Positions 51,445 through 60,471 of a DNA stretch of 64,000 bases are shown here, piece by piece. The notes under the pieces were generated by a model. That model ran no database searches. It was not told where the DNA came from and was given only the letters and a program-made list of their open reading frames with translations. The translations under genes were made by a program, and so were the position numbers. The stretch lies in assembly GCA_035552395.1 (NCBI GenBank), contig DASZLL010000112.1:1-64000 (forward strand). Reading direction: 5' to 3'. Source of the stretch: Bog-473 sp035552395. Its GTDB lineage: Bacteria; Actinomycetota; Acidimicrobiia; Acidimicrobiales; RAAP-2. Positions within the stretch are counted from its first letter, which is position 1. The number at the start of each line of letters is the position of its first letter.

Positions 51445-52521
51445 TCAGGGCGGAGGGCGGCGTCCGGACGGGACCGCTTGTTTCGCCCGCCCGGCCACCA
51501 GCGGCATCTCGAGGTAGGTCCGCAGGCCCGGCTCGGCCGCGCACACGTAGGGCACCGCATTGACGCAGTGCATGGCCGTCGCGACGATGCCGGGGTTGCG
51601 TTCGAGCCCCGCCTCGATCGACGCGGGGTGAAGCTTGCGGAAGGTGACCAGGCAGTCCGGGTCGCCCGTGATCTCCACCTCGAAGTGCTCGCCGTCGGGC
51701 CCGAAGCCCCAGGGCGGGTCGAGGTGCTCCTCGCCCATCAGCCAGTTGACCGCCGCGGTCACCACGACCTCGCCGTCCACCAGGCCCTCCCAGCGGAAGC
51801 GCTGCGCCGCCACCAGGCCCGGTGCGATCGGCCCGATGGGCGAGTCGATCGGCGCGGTCGCGATCGCCATCTCGTGCGTCGTTCGCAGTTCGGGGTCGAG
51901 GGCGAAGCCCAGCTCGTCGGCCACCATGTGCACCGACTGGCCGAACCCGGCGCCGAGCGCCTCGGCCATGATGCTCAGGCGCGCCTTCTCGGGCGTGGTG
52001 CCGAACAGCATCCAGTCGCGGATCACGTCGGGCGCGCCGTAGGTGCGGATGTCGGAGAACTCCTCGGCCCGCACCCGCGTGATCGAGCCTGAGAGCGCCG
52101 ACACCATGAGCGGGAAGCGCTCGGTGATCCCGCCGGGATGGATGCCGGTGCCGTGCAGCGTGACGCCGGCGGCGCGGCTGATGCCGTCGAGGCGGGCCCG
52201 TTCGTCCGAGGGCGGATAGAACCAGCCCAGGGGCGTGACCACGTTCTTGCCCGACTCGAGGATGCGCGTGACCACGTCGACGTCGGCGAAGATCGGGCTG
52301 TAGACGACGCAGTCGGCGTCGAGCGCCAGCAGCGCGTCGACGTCGCACGTGGCGGCGATGCCCAGGGGGGCGCGTCCGATCAGCGTGCCGACGTCGGCAC
52401 CCTCCTTGCCCGGCGAGTACACCCAGCACCCCGCCAGCTCGAGGTCCGGGTGGTCGAGCACCCCCTCCATGGCGGCCCGGCCGACGTTGCCGGACGCCCA
52501 CTGCACGACGCGATAGGACAC
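51445..52521 (-). CDS. Dihydrodipicolinate-reductase-like (DapB-fold) oxidoreductase
   Basis: A 358-residue protein with an N-terminal Rossmann domain, VVQWASGNVGRAAMEGVLDHPDLELAG near 5-31, and CVVYSPIFADVDVVTRILESGKNVVTPLGWFYP. This matches the N-terminal domain of DapB-like proteins such as 2,4-diaminopentanoate dehydrogenases; the C-terminal domain HGTGIHPGGITERFPLMVSALSG contains conserved His and Gly. Substrate unknown; an actinobacterial group of these enzymes lies in steroid or aromatic degradation regions. Start GTG 52521. Confidence 0.78.
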   Translation of the reverse strand: MSYRVVQWASGNVGRAAMEGVLDHPDLELAGCWVYSPGKEGADVGTLIGRAPLGIAATCDVDALLALDADCVVYSPIFADVDVVTRILESGKNVVTPLGWFYPPSDERARLDGISRAAGVTLHGTGIHPGGITERFPLMVSALSGSITRVRAEEFSDIRTYGAPDVIRDWMLFGTTPEKARLSIMAEALGAGFGQSVHMVADELGFALDPELRTTHEMAIATAPIDSPIGPIAPGLVAAQRFRWEGLVDGEVVVTAAVNWLMGEEHLDPPWGFGPDGEHFEVEITGDPDCLVTFRKLHPASIEAGLERNPGIVATAMHCVNAVPYVCAAEPGLRTYLEMPLVAGRAKQAVPSGRRPPP

Positions 52522-52627
52522 GGCTCACCCCCCTGGTGTGCGCTGGGTGGCTCACCATATGGGATCGCCGCCGCACGGCGCACTATGTTCCGGGCCGAGA
52601 CGGCGCCGCCAGGCGCGGGGGTGACGA

Positions 52628-53053
52628 GTGGGCGTAGCCGACGAGAACCGGATGGTGGTCGAGGGGTTCTGGGACGACCTGTACCGCCAGGACCTGGCCG
52701 CGGCCGCCACACGTTTCACGCCCGACGGCACCTACACCGACATCGAGACGCCCGACGACGACGTGGCCCGGGGACCCGACGAGATCGTCCGGCGCCTCAC
52801 GCTGGCGTTCGGCCGGCTCGCGGGGTTGCGCGACGAGCGCCGGCACCTGGTGGCCGGCGACGGCGCCGTCCTGACCGAGCACGTCGAGCACTGGTCGTGG
52901 CCGACGGGCGAGACCATGGCGTTGCCGGTCGCCTCGGTGCACGAGCTGGCGGGCGGCCGGATCACGCGCTGGTGTGACTACTGGGACATGAACGTGCTGG
53001 TCGCCGCGGCGCCGCCGTGGTGGTTCGAGCACGTCATGGCCGGCTGGAAGTAG
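52628..53053 (+). CDS. SnoaL-like (NTF2 fold) protein
   Basis: A 141-residue protein from GTG 52628 behind GGGGGTGAC. VVEGFWDDLYRQDLAAAATRFTPDGTYTDIETP and the closing VHELAGGRITRWCDYWDMNV fit limonene-epoxide-hydrolase/SnoaL-like proteins, with the Asp-Arg-Asp arrangement preserved as TDIET, RITRW and CDYWD. It overlaps the start of the longer frame of the amidohydrolase gene but the real start of that gene is 12 bases later, so the two are likely co-transcribed. Confidence 0.75.
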   Translation: MGVADENRMVVEGFWDDLYRQDLAAAATRFTPDGTYTDIETPDDDVARGPDEIVRRLTLAFGRLAGLRDERRHLVAGDGAVLTEHVEHWSWPTGETMALPVASVHELAGGRITRWCDYWDMNVLVAAAPPWWFEHVMAGWK

Positions 53054-53064
53054 GGACCCGGCTC

Positions 53065-54336
53065 GTGGCACGTCTCGTGTTGGTGGGCGCGACCGTCCTC
53101 GACGCGGACGGCGCCCGTCCGCGCTCGACCGTCGTGGTCGAGGAGCGACGGATCGCGGCTGTGCGCAACGGTGGTGCCGCCGTCGACGTGGGGCCCGAGG
53201 ATCGGGTCGTCGGACTGGCCGGCCGGACCGTCATGCCGGGACTCGTCAGTAGCCACTTCCACGCCACCTACCACGAGCTCGGTTCGAAGGTGACGCCGTT
53301 CGGGCTCGAGGAGCCGCCGGCCCTCCAGGCCGTGCGCGCCGCCCATCACCTGGAGCTGCTGCTGCGTTCTGGCTTTACCGGCGCGGTGAGCGCGGGCGCG
53401 CCCTTCGCCATCGACGCGTCCATGAAGGCGGCCATCGCCGAGGGGCTGTTCCCGGGCCCGCGCCTGATGGCGGGCAGCCGCGACGTCAGCACGACAGGGC
53501 ACGCCGGCGACAAGAGCTTCCCGTGGTACTGGGACGTCGGCGCCCAGGGCGCCATCAACCGGTCCGACGGACCCGACGAGTTCCGGCGCGCCGTGCGCGA
53601 GGAGATCAAGCGCGGCGCGGAGATCATCAAGATGTTCGTGACCGGGGGCCACGGCACGGTCGCGCCGAGCGAGCAGACCGAGATGTCGCGCGCCGAGCTC
53701 ACGGCGGGCATTGAGGCGGCGCACGAGCGCGGTGCCCTCGTGCGCGGGCACATCGCCAACCGCGAGGCGCTGCACATGGCCCTCGACGCCGGGATCGACG
53801 TCGTCGACCACGGGGACGGCCTCGACGAGGCCGCCATCGGGCGCATGGTCGAGCGCGGTACCTTCCTCGTGCCGAGCCAGCTGTTCCCGTCCCGCTTCGC
53901 CGAGATGATGGGCGAGCTCGGCGGCGGACTCGGCTTCACCGGCGCCATGGCCGGCGACATCGAGCGCGCGCTGGCCATCCTCCCGTCGGCCAACGAGGCC
54001 GGGGTCAAGCTGCTCTGCGGCGACGACTACGGCGCCATCGGACTGCCGCACGGGAAGTACGCCGACGAGCTCGAGTTCTACGTGAAGGAGGCCGGGATCG
54101 CGCCTCTCGACGTGCTCCGCTGGGCCACCGCCAACGGCGCCGAATTGATGGGCCGCTCCCACGAGCTCGGCTTTGTGCGCGAGGGCTACCTGGCCGACCT
54201 GCTCGTCGTCGACGGCGACCCGCTCGGCGACATCGGCGTGCTCCAGGACCGGGCGCGCCTCGTTGCTATTTTGAAGGGCGGGACGCTGGTCCAGGACGAG
54301 CTGGACACGCTCGACGCCCCCGAGCCCCGGCGCTGA
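53065..54336 (+). CDS. Amidohydrolase-superfamily metal-dependent hydrolase
   Basis: A 423-residue TIM-barrel metallohydrolase. GTG 53065 is chosen since the N-terminal beta sandwich LVLVGATVLDADG starts immediately after. VMPGLVSSHFHATYHELGS carries HxH (the second His is slightly shifted), VRGHIANREALHMALDAGIDVVDHGDG the third and fourth ligands, and LLCGDDYGAIG the catalytic Asp. EGYLADLLVVDGDPLGDI closes it. Family members act on imidazolonepropionate, triazines, prolidase-type dipeptides and others; substrate unknown. Confidence 0.85.
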   Translation: MARLVLVGATVLDADGARPRSTVVVEERRIAAVRNGGAAVDVGPEDRVVGLAGRTVMPGLVSSHFHATYHELGSKVTPFGLEEPPALQAVRAAHHLELLLRSGFTGAVSAGAPFAIDASMKAAIAEGLFPGPRLMAGSRDVSTTGHAGDKSFPWYWDVGAQGAINRSDGPDEFRRAVREEIKRGAEIIKMFVTGGHGTVAPSEQTEMSRAELTAGIEAAHERGALVRGHIANREALHMALDAGIDVVDHGDGLDEAAIGRMVERGTFLVPSQLFPSRFAEMMGELGGGLGFTGAMAGDIERALAILPSANEAGVKLLCGDDYGAIGLPHGKYADELEFYVKEAGIAPLDVLRWATANGAELMGRSHELGFVREGYLADLLVVDGDPLGDIGVLQDRARLVAILKGGTLVQDELDTLDAPEPRR

Positions 54337-54343
54337 GCCCCGG

Positions 54344-54349
54344 TACGCT
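54344..54349 (+). promoter_or_regulatory. -10 element of the ABM gene
   Basis: TACGCT, six bases before GTG 54356, no Shine-Dalgarno sequence: probably leaderless, so it may be transcribed apart from the amidohydrolase gene. Confidence 0.4.
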
Positions 54350-54355
54350 CCGGCC

Positions 54356-54652
54356 GTGATCATCATCGCGGGCTCCATGAGATTCGACGCCGCCGACCGC
54401 GCAGACGTCCTGGCCAGTCTGGCCGAGGTGACCGAGGCCAGCCGGCGCGACGCGGGCTGCGTGGAGTACTGGTGGTCCGAGGACCTCGAGCAGCCCAACA
54501 CGTTCTGCTTCTTCGAATGCTGGGAGTCCAAGGACCTGCTCGACGCGCACCTGGCCCAACCCCACGAGACCGCGTTCGGCGAGCGCAACCTCGGCCGCCT
54601 CTCCGGTGCGACTGCGACCATGTTCGAGGCGTCGCCCCTCCCGCCGGGTTGA
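54356..54652 (+). CDS. Antibiotic-biosynthesis-monooxygenase-fold (ABM) protein
   Basis: A 98-residue ABM/dimeric alpha-beta barrel protein. IIIAGSMRFDAADRADVLASLAEVTEASRRDAGCVEYWWSEDLEQPNTFCFFECWESKDLLDAHL is the standard layout: first strand, helix 1 with GCV, strand 2 with Y-x-W, strand 3 FCFFECW and second helix. Members include small quinone-forming monooxygenases and metabolite hydrolases. GTG 54356. The methyltransferase gene follows eight bases later. Confidence 0.82.
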   Translation: MIIIAGSMRFDAADRADVLASLAEVTEASRRDAGCVEYWWSEDLEQPNTFCFFECWESKDLLDAHLAQPHETAFGERNLGRLSGATATMFEASPLPPG

Positions 54653-54660
54653 GCGGGCCC

Positions 54661-55641
54661 GTGCGCCGGTTGGCCGGCCAAGCCGTCGACGCGTTGCCCC
54701 CGGGCCTGCGCCGCCGGGTGCGCGCCGTGGCCGGGCGGCCCGGCCCCCGCGTGGTCCCGCTCGACGCGCTCGACGCGGCGCTGGCCCAGGCGACCGCGCT
54801 GATGGGGACATCGCCAGCCCACGCGCAGGCGCTGCTGGCCGAGCTGGTCGTCGCGCCGCCGGAGCCGCCGCCGCCCGATCCCTTCTCCGACGCCTACCGC
54901 GCCTGGACCTGGGACCTGTACCGGCGCATCTCGGGCCGCGCCGCCTACGACACCGCGCACGAGACCTCGCCGTTCGACCTGCCGGCCGCGCTGGCGCGGC
55001 CATTCCCGTACCAGAGCGGCTCGCTGGCGCTCGTGGGCCGGGACCTCGTCGCTCGAGGTCACATCCTCGACACACTGGCGGCGACGATGACCACGGCCAC
55101 GTCGCCCGGCGGCCGGGCCTCGGGCCGTGGCCCCCGGGTCGTCGAGTTCGGCGCCGGCTGGGGGAACCTGACCGCCGACCTCGTGGCGACCGGGCTCGAT
55201 GTCACCGTGGTCGAGCTCGACCCCAAGTTCTGCTCGCTCATCGCCCAGCGCTGCGCCGGCCCGGGGGACCTCACGCTGCATCAGGGCGAGATGGCGGAGT
55301 TCACGACCGCCGAGCCGTTCGACGCCGCCGTGTTCTTCGAGAGCTTCCACCACTGCGCCGACCACCTCGCGCTGTTGCGGCGGCTCCACGACGTGGTGCG
55401 GCCCGACGGCGTGGTGCTCTTCGCGGCCGAGCCGATCCAGTCGCTCGACTATCCGTGGGGCCCGCGCCTCGACGGCCTCTCCGCGTGGTCGAGCCGCACG
55501 TACGGCTGGCTCGAGCTCGGGTTCGACCGCCGCTACTTCGACGCCGCCCTCGCCCGCACCGGCTGGGCAGGCCGGCGGGTCGGCCTCCGGGCGCGCCCGG
55601 CCGAGACCGACATCATCGTGGCGCAAGCGTCCGGGCACTGA
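54661..55641 (+). CDS. Class I SAM-dependent methyltransferase
   Basis: A 326-residue enzyme. GTG 54661 is used; TTG 54649 overlaps the previous stop as TTGA and is also possible. Motif I is VVEFGAGWGNLTADLVATG near 160-178, with ELDPKFCSLIAQRC for the acidic residue of strand 2 and FDAAVFFESFHHCADHLALLRRLHDVVRPDG as motif II/III. The 140-residue N-terminal part is a helical region with DPFSDAYRAWTWDLYRRISGR, as in FkbM- or glycosyl-associated methyltransferases. Substrate unknown. Confidence 0.8.
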   Translation: MRRLAGQAVDALPPGLRRRVRAVAGRPGPRVVPLDALDAALAQATALMGTSPAHAQALLAELVVAPPEPPPPDPFSDAYRAWTWDLYRRISGRAAYDTAHETSPFDLPAALARPFPYQSGSLALVGRDLVARGHILDTLAATMTTATSPGGRASGRGPRVVEFGAGWGNLTADLVATGLDVTVVELDPKFCSLIAQRCAGPGDLTLHQGEMAEFTTAEPFDAAVFFESFHHCADHLALLRRLHDVVRPDGVVLFAAEPIQSLDYPWGPRLDGLSAWSSRTYGWLELGFDRRYFDAALARTGWAGRRVGLRARPAETDIIVAQASGH

Positions 55642-55695
55642 CCCTCGCGCCGCCGCTTTCTCGACAACCCGCCCACCACACACCATGATGGGCTC

Positions 55696-56664
55696 GTGCG
55701 CGGCGGAACGCGGAGGGCGTCACGGGTGCGGCGGTCCTGGGGCGCGGCGTCCGCCGGCCTGCTGGTCGGCGCGGCGTGCGCGCTGGTCTCGAGCGGCGCC
55801 ATGGCGTCGCCACCTCCGCCGCCGACCTACCACGACTACCTGGCGCTCGGTGACTCCTACACGGCCGACGTCCTCACCGGCCCGCTCCCGCCGACCACAC
55901 AGTTCGTGCCGCTCGGCTGCGCGCAGTCGAAGGACGACTACCCCCACCAGGTGGCCAAGATGTTGCACGTGGCCGCGTTCCGCGACGCCAGCTGCGGCAG
56001 CGCCACGACCGACAACATCACCCAGCCGCAGAGCGTGCCCTTGAACGGGACGGCGCCGCCGCAGCTCGACGCGCCCAACCCCAATGTCGACCTCGTGACG
56101 GTCGGCATGGGCGGCAACGACGTGGGGTTCGTCACCGACGCGGAGAGCTGTGTGAACGTGGTGCCGACGCCCATCCCGGGCGCGCCCGAAGGGCTGGGCG
56201 GCTCGTGCGCCGCTCGCGACACGGCGGGCGGCGTCGACCAGATCGACCAGGCCATCAAGGACACGGCGCCCAAGCTCGTGACGATGCTCGCGTGGATCCG
56301 CCGGGAATTGCCGAACGCGCGGATCCTGCTCGTGAACTACCTCGATGCGGTGCCGCTCGACGGCAAGGGCTGCTGGCCCGTCGTGCCGGTGCAGAACGAG
56401 GACATGGCCTACCTGGCCTCCAAGTTCGTCGAGATGAACAACATGCTCGGCTGGATGGCCACGCTCGTGCACGTCCAGGTGGTCGACACCTTCACGCCGA
56501 CCATCGGCCATGATGTGTGCCAGGCCCCGACCAGGCGCGACGTGGAGGGCGTGATCCCCCTCTCGCTCGATCCGCTGGACGTCAACTTCCCCCTGCACCC
56601 GAACGGCGCCGGCGCCGCGGCCCAGGCCGCCGCCGTCTACGCCGCCATCGAGGGCACTGGCTGA
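55696..56664 (+). CDS. Secreted GDSL/SGNH hydrolase
   Basis: A 322-residue exported esterase or lipase. GTG 55696; an Arg-rich start and hydrophobic helix (ASAGLLVGAACALVSSGAMA) form a signal peptide. Block I is YLALGDSYTA with the nucleophile Ser near 53, block III is VGMGGNDVGF, and block V is HPNGAGAAAQA with Asp/His. Cys pairs (CAQSK, DASCGS, CVNV, GCWPV, VCQAP) suggest extracellular disulfides, as in Streptomyces secreted lipases. A hexamer repeat follows the stop. Confidence 0.87.
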   Translation: MRGGTRRASRVRRSWGAASAGLLVGAACALVSSGAMASPPPPPTYHDYLALGDSYTADVLTGPLPPTTQFVPLGCAQSKDDYPHQVAKMLHVAAFRDASCGSATTDNITQPQSVPLNGTAPPQLDAPNPNVDLVTVGMGGNDVGFVTDAESCVNVVPTPIPGAPEGLGGSCAARDTAGGVDQIDQAIKDTAPKLVTMLAWIRRELPNARILLVNYLDAVPLDGKGCWPVVPVQNEDMAYLASKFVEMNNMLGWMATLVHVQVVDTFTPTIGHDVCQAPTRRDVEGVIPLSLDPLDVNFPLHPNGAGAAAQAAAVYAAIEGTG

Positions 56665-56692
56665 GCGTCCTTCCCGACGGTCCGACCCTCGA

Positions 56693-56722
56693 CCGTCACC
56701 GTCACCGTCACCGTCACCGTCA
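56693..56722. repeat. Five tandem CCGTCA hexamers
   Basis: Five exact copies of CCGTCA plus one partial base, between two convergent genes. The last unit overlaps the TGA of the minus-strand GH99-like gene, so copy-number change would only alter the intergenic length. It looks like a slippage tract, not a CRISPR or regulatory array. Confidence 0.8.
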
Positions 56723-58108
56723 CTGCTTGGCGCAGTCGGCCCCGGGCGCCGGAGCCGCCGCCCCCACCTCACCCTTGGCGTAGTCCTGGTCGAGCAGCGC
56801 GACGTCTCGCCCGAGCGTGCGCTCGGTGGTCGTCCCCTCCCCGCCGTACTCGTAGCCCTGGCTGTAGGCGGACCCGCTCGGGCTGTCGTCGCGGGCAGTC
56901 GGCGTGCCCGGGATCGGCTCGACCCCGGTGTCCTCGTCCCAGTCGTCCCACGACGTCACCATGACGACGGGCAGCGCCGGATCGAGCCCGGGGATGGCGA
57001 CGCAGCGGAAGAAATGGTCGAGCGTGGAGGCCGGGCCCTCGCCGGGCAGCCACTGGCGCGGCAGGGCCGGATGGTTGGTCGCCAGGCGATAGCCGCGGTC
57101 GTTGAAGCCCGGCTGCACGACGGGCAAGACCGGCACCTTGTTCTGGGTCGCGTTGCGGTACACGGCCAGGAGGAACCGCTGGTCGGCGGCGATGTTCGTC
57201 ATCCCGGGGTACCCGGTGGAGTCGCCGGCCGGGCCGGTGGCGGGGCTGGGGTCGCCGTAATAGAACGTGTACCCCGTCACGGCGTCGAACTGCTCGATCC
57301 GCGCCACCTGCGGCTGCGTCGTGAGCACCGGCCCACCGGGCACCTGCGTCTCGGGCGTCACCCGCCAGTACACCTCGTCGCCGATGAAGAACGGGTTGTA
57401 CCCGTGTGCCTTCAGGTACGCCCGTGCCCCGGCCATCATGCCGGCGACGTCCCCGGTCAGCGTGCGGGTCAGGTAGAGGTAGACGACGGGCCGGCCCTCG
57501 ATGTGCAGATACGACGGATTGGCGAAGTAGTTCCGCGCCAGGGCGAGCATGTCCGAGTCGAAGTGCAGCTCCGTCTGGAACGTCACCGGCGTCGACTCGG
57601 CGCCTCCGACGAAGCCGAGGTTCCACGTCTCGTAGAACATGGCGAACTTCATCTCGCGCAGGTCGGGCGCGGCGAGGAAGTCCTTGACGTCCTCGTCGGC
57701 CTTGAGGTAGTCACGGCCCGAGTAGCCGGGGTCGTAGGGCCACCAGTCGAGGGCGAAGAAGTCGATGCCCGCCTTGTGCGCGTTGGCGATGTCGCGCGCC
57801 GCCGTGCGCGGGCTGTCCGAGTTCACCAGGTCGGCGGGCGGCACTTGCGGGGGGACGAGGTGGCTGCGCAGAACGATGCCGTCGACCAGGTTGTCGGGAT
57901 TCCACAGGTAGTAGTACGCGCCGACCAGCGGCCGGCTCAGGCCGTCACTCTCACTCTTGACCGCCGCCACGCCCGCCTTCGCCGCCCCGCCCCCCGCCGC
58001 GGCCGCCGTCGCCATCCCCGTCGTGCCCATCCAGGCCACCAGCGCCGTCGCTCCTGAGAGCGCCACGGCGCGCCAGAAGAACGCGCCCGCCTTGCTCCGT
58101 CCCGCCAA
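56720..58108 (-). CDS. Secreted GH99-like (endo-mannosidase/WbsX-type) glycosidase
   Basis: A 462-residue protein with a signal peptide (basic start, hydrophobic 13-33, then Ala-rich) and a barrel typical of GH99 and GH71-like proteins: VGAYYYLWNP near 63, ARDIANAHKAGIDFFALDWWPYDPGY near 103-128, FAMFYETWNLGF, HIEGRPVVYLYLTRTL, PVVMVTSWDDWDEDTGVEPIPGT. The SWDDWDE-x-x-x-EP tail is the clearest signature. Substrates of relatives are alpha-mannans or glycosyl linkages in polysaccharides. It is convergent with the GDSL gene and upstream of no partner. Confidence 0.72.
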   Translation of the reverse strand: MAGRSKAGAFFWRAVALSGATALVAWMGTTGMATAAAAGGGAAKAGVAAVKSESDGLSRPLVGAYYYLWNPDNLVDGIVLRSHLVPPQVPPADLVNSDSPRTAARDIANAHKAGIDFFALDWWPYDPGYSGRDYLKADEDVKDFLAAPDLREMKFAMFYETWNLGFVGGAESTPVTFQTELHFDSDMLALARNYFANPSYLHIEGRPVVYLYLTRTLTGDVAGMMAGARAYLKAHGYNPFFIGDEVYWRVTPETQVPGGPVLTTQPQVARIEQFDAVTGYTFYYGDPSPATGPAGDSTGYPGMTNIAADQRFLLAVYRNATQNKVPVLPVVQPGFNDRGYRLATNHPALPRQWLPGEGPASTLDHFFRCVAIPGLDPALPVVMVTSWDDWDEDTGVEPIPGTPTARDDSPSGSAYSQGYEYGGEGTTTERTLGRDVALLDQDYAKGEVGAAAPAPGADCAKQ

Positions 58109-58117
58109 CGTGCTCCG

Positions 58118-59668
58118 CTACCTGGTTTCTTGCCGCGGTATCGACTGGTGCAGCGGAACCGGGTAGACCGGCTGGTTGTCCGCTGCCTCGACGATGTCGG
58201 CCGACGTGCACCCCAGGGCGGCCATGTCGGCCTGCTGGTCGTGGGCGGTGCTCGGCAGCTTCGGCACGGCCACCTCCGCGTGGCCCATGTGCAGCGCCGA
58301 GGTCAGGTCGCCCGTGTGCCGGCGGCGCCACGCCGAGATGTTGGGGGCCTTCACCCCGAAGCGCGCCTCGAGGAACCGCAACTGCGAGGTGTGGTCCGCC
58401 ACCTCGGACACCAGGTGCCCACCGCGGCTGAACGGCGAGATCACCAGCATCGGCACCCGGTACCCGAGCCCCACCGGCCCGGCCACGCCCTGCGCCATCG
58501 CCGGCAGCGGGGACGCCGTCACGTACTCACCCGCCGTGCCGGCCGGTGGCACCGGCGGCGGCACGTGGTCGAAGAAGCCATCGTTCTCGTCGTAACAGTG
58601 GAACACCACCGTCTTGGCCCACACCAACTTGTTGGACATGAGCGTCCGCAACACCTGGCTCGTGTACCACTCGCCGAGAGCCGGCGGTGCCGGCGGGTGC
58701 TCGTCGTAGCCGTCGGCCGGGATGAGCCAGCTGACCGCCGGCAGCGTCCCCTTCGCCACGTCGGCCGCGAAGTCGTTGGGGTAGAGCGGAAGGAACGCCT
58801 TCTTGTACAGCGCCGAGTTCGGGTTGGAGTACTGCTTGAAGTAGGGGAGGATGGCGTCGCTGATCAACAGGCCGTGCTGCTCGATGAACGCAGGCGTGTA
58901 CGGCGCCCCCACCGGGTTGTACACCTTCCAACTCACGCCCGCGTCCTCCAACACCTCGGGCATCGTGTCCCAACTCACGCTGTAGGTCGCATCCGAGCTC
59001 TCGTTGGTCTCGAGCACCGGCCCGCCCGCGACCCCCGCCGGGTCCACCGTTCCCGACATGCTCATCAACCGGTTCGGGTGCGTCGGGCCCAAGACGGAGC
59101 AGTGATAGTTGTCGCAGATCGTGAACGCGTCCGCCAACGCGTAATAGAACGGAAGGTCGCTCCTCGTGTGGTAGCCCATCGTCACGATGCCCTGCTCCGG
59201 CTCCTCGTGGGCCATCGTGTGCGTCGCCACGAACGCGCCGTTGTCACCCTTCCCCCGGCACAGGTGCTGCGACTGCCAGTCATGGGTGAGATCGTGCGTG
59301 CACTCGCCGATGCCCGATGACGAGTCGAGATGGAAGGGCAGCAGATGGCTGTCCCGCCCGCCGGGCCAGCGCTGGCTGAACGCGCCCAGGCGCCCGGCCC
59401 GATGATCGTCGAAGCCGCGCACGCCGGGATACGTGCCGAAATAGTGGTCGAACGAGCGATTCTCCTGCATCAGGAAGACCACGTGTTCGATCGCGCCGAG
59501 GTCCGAGCCCGCCGGTTTGGTCTTGGCCGCCGCCCGGGCCAACGCCGCGCCGGCTGCGGCGGTGTCACCCCGTTCCGCCGCCGCGACCACGGCCGCGCCG
59601 CCCGCCGCCAACGCCAGCCCCAGCAACGTCCGCCGGTCGAAGCGCGACCCCTCTCCGTACTCGCTCAC
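58118..59668 (-). CDS. Tat-exported phospholipase C/phosphoesterase
   Basis: A 516-residue enzyme of the PlcC/acid phosphatase (alkaline-phosphatase-superfamily) group. GTG 59668 overlaps the upstream YedK stop as GTGA. A twin-arginine motif DRRTLLG at about 11-17 precedes a hydrophobic stretch ending near 36. Catalytic signatures are VVFLMQENRSFDHYFGTYPGV near 62-82 and SVLGPTHPNRLMSMSGT, plus FHCYDENDGFFDHVPPP. It should hydrolyse phosphatidylcholine, sphingomyelin or other phosphoesters outside the cell, as in mycobacterial Plc proteins. Confidence 0.85.
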   Translation of the reverse strand: MSEYGEGSRFDRRTLLGLALAAGGAAVVAAAERGDTAAAGAALARAAAKTKPAGSDLGAIEHVVFLMQENRSFDHYFGTYPGVRGFDDHRAGRLGAFSQRWPGGRDSHLLPFHLDSSSGIGECTHDLTHDWQSQHLCRGKGDNGAFVATHTMAHEEPEQGIVTMGYHTRSDLPFYYALADAFTICDNYHCSVLGPTHPNRLMSMSGTVDPAGVAGGPVLETNESSDATYSVSWDTMPEVLEDAGVSWKVYNPVGAPYTPAFIEQHGLLISDAILPYFKQYSNPNSALYKKAFLPLYPNDFAADVAKGTLPAVSWLIPADGYDEHPPAPPALGEWYTSQVLRTLMSNKLVWAKTVVFHCYDENDGFFDHVPPPVPPAGTAGEYVTASPLPAMAQGVAGPVGLGYRVPMLVISPFSRGGHLVSEVADHTSQLRFLEARFGVKAPNISAWRRRHTGDLTSALHMGHAEVAVPKLPSTAHDQQADMAALGCTSADIVEAADNQPVYPVPLHQSIPRQETR

Positions 59669-60372
59669 ACCGGCTCCACGAGCGACGCGTCGTTGTTGCG
59701 CACGTTGCCGATGCGCGGCCCGACGGGATGGTGCGTCACCGTCCCGGCCGGCGGCGGGCGCAACAGCGCCCGCAGCTGCTCGACGTCCTCGTTGGCCGGG
59801 TCGAGCCACAGGTCAAAGGTCGAGGGGTCGAGGATGACCGGCATGCGGTCGTGGATGCCGTCCATGTCCGCGCCGCCCGACGCGGTGATGACGGTGCAGC
59901 TCCTGACGTAGGGCGCGTCCTTGGGCGCCGCCTTGTCGCGCCAGCGCTCGGCCAGCCCGGCGAACCCCATCGGCGCGCCGTCGGCGCGACTGAAGTAGTG
60001 CGGCTGCTTGCCGCCGGTCTTCAGGTGGCGCCATTCGTAGAAGCCGTCGGCGGGCACGATGATGCGCCGCTCACGGAACGCCTCGCGGAAGGAGGCCCGG
60101 GTGGCGACGGTCTCGCCGCGCGCGTTGAAGAGGCGGCTGCCCGACTTCGCGTCCTTGGACCACCACGGGATGAGGCCCCAGCGGAAGGTCATGAGGGTGC
60201 GCACCGGTTCGCCCCCGTCCTTTTGCGGGCGGTCGCGCACGCCGAGGACCTCGTCGGTGGGGGCGACGTTCCAGCTGGGCTCGTGCGCGACGTCCTCGTC
60301 CTCGGGCATGGTGGCCTCGAAGTAGCGGGCGATCCGCGCCGGCGGGGTATAGAGAGCGAAGCGTCCGCACAT
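59665..60372 (-). CDS. yedK: SRAP-domain protein (YedK, abasic-site DNA-protein crosslinker)
   Basis: A 235-residue SOS-associated peptidase starting at ATG 60372. The initial Met is removed so Cys2 (MCGRF) can crosslink to abasic sites in single-stranded DNA; Asn83 (FNARGET), Glu113 (PADGFYEW) and His174 (GIHDRMPVIL) complete the active site. It diverges from imuA' with 107 bp between them and the LexA palindrome at 60472-60487 in that space. It protects replication forks that meet abasic sites, which fits SOS control. Confidence 0.92.
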   Translation of the reverse strand: MCGRFALYTPPARIARYFEATMPEDEDVAHEPSWNVAPTDEVLGVRDRPQKDGGEPVRTLMTFRWGLIPWWSKDAKSGSRLFNARGETVATRASFREAFRERRIIVPADGFYEWRHLKTGGKQPHYFSRADGAPMGFAGLAERWRDKAAPKDAPYVRSCTVITASGGADMDGIHDRMPVILDPSTFDLWLDPANEDVEQLRALLRPPPAGTVTHHPVGPRIGNVRNNDASLVEPV

Positions 60373-60465
60373 GCCGGCAGCATTGTGACCTATCGGGCCC
60401 GATCGGGGCGTCACACCCCTTGACCTGCCGGTTCGACGCCCCGAGCAGGCGACGCACCGCCTCGC

Positions 60466-60471
60466 TAAGGT
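60466..60471 (+). promoter_or_regulatory. -10 element of imuA'-imuB-dnaE2
   Basis: TAAGGT, eight bases before ATG 60480. It abuts the LexA palindrome, so a bound repressor would cover both the transcription start and the start codon. Confidence 0.5.

Noticed and set aside
52978..55686. A 902-codon open frame on the minus strand
   Set aside because: It runs antisense to the amidohydrolase, ABM and methyltransferase genes, which have clear motifs. The translation is Arg/Gly/His-rich without recognisable domains, as expected of a mirror frame in high-GC DNA.
56693..56722. CCGTCA tandem repeat as a CRISPR or origin iteron
   Set aside because: Units are six bases without spacers, so it is not CRISPR; five short units without a replication gene do not support an origin. 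It is a slippage repeat.
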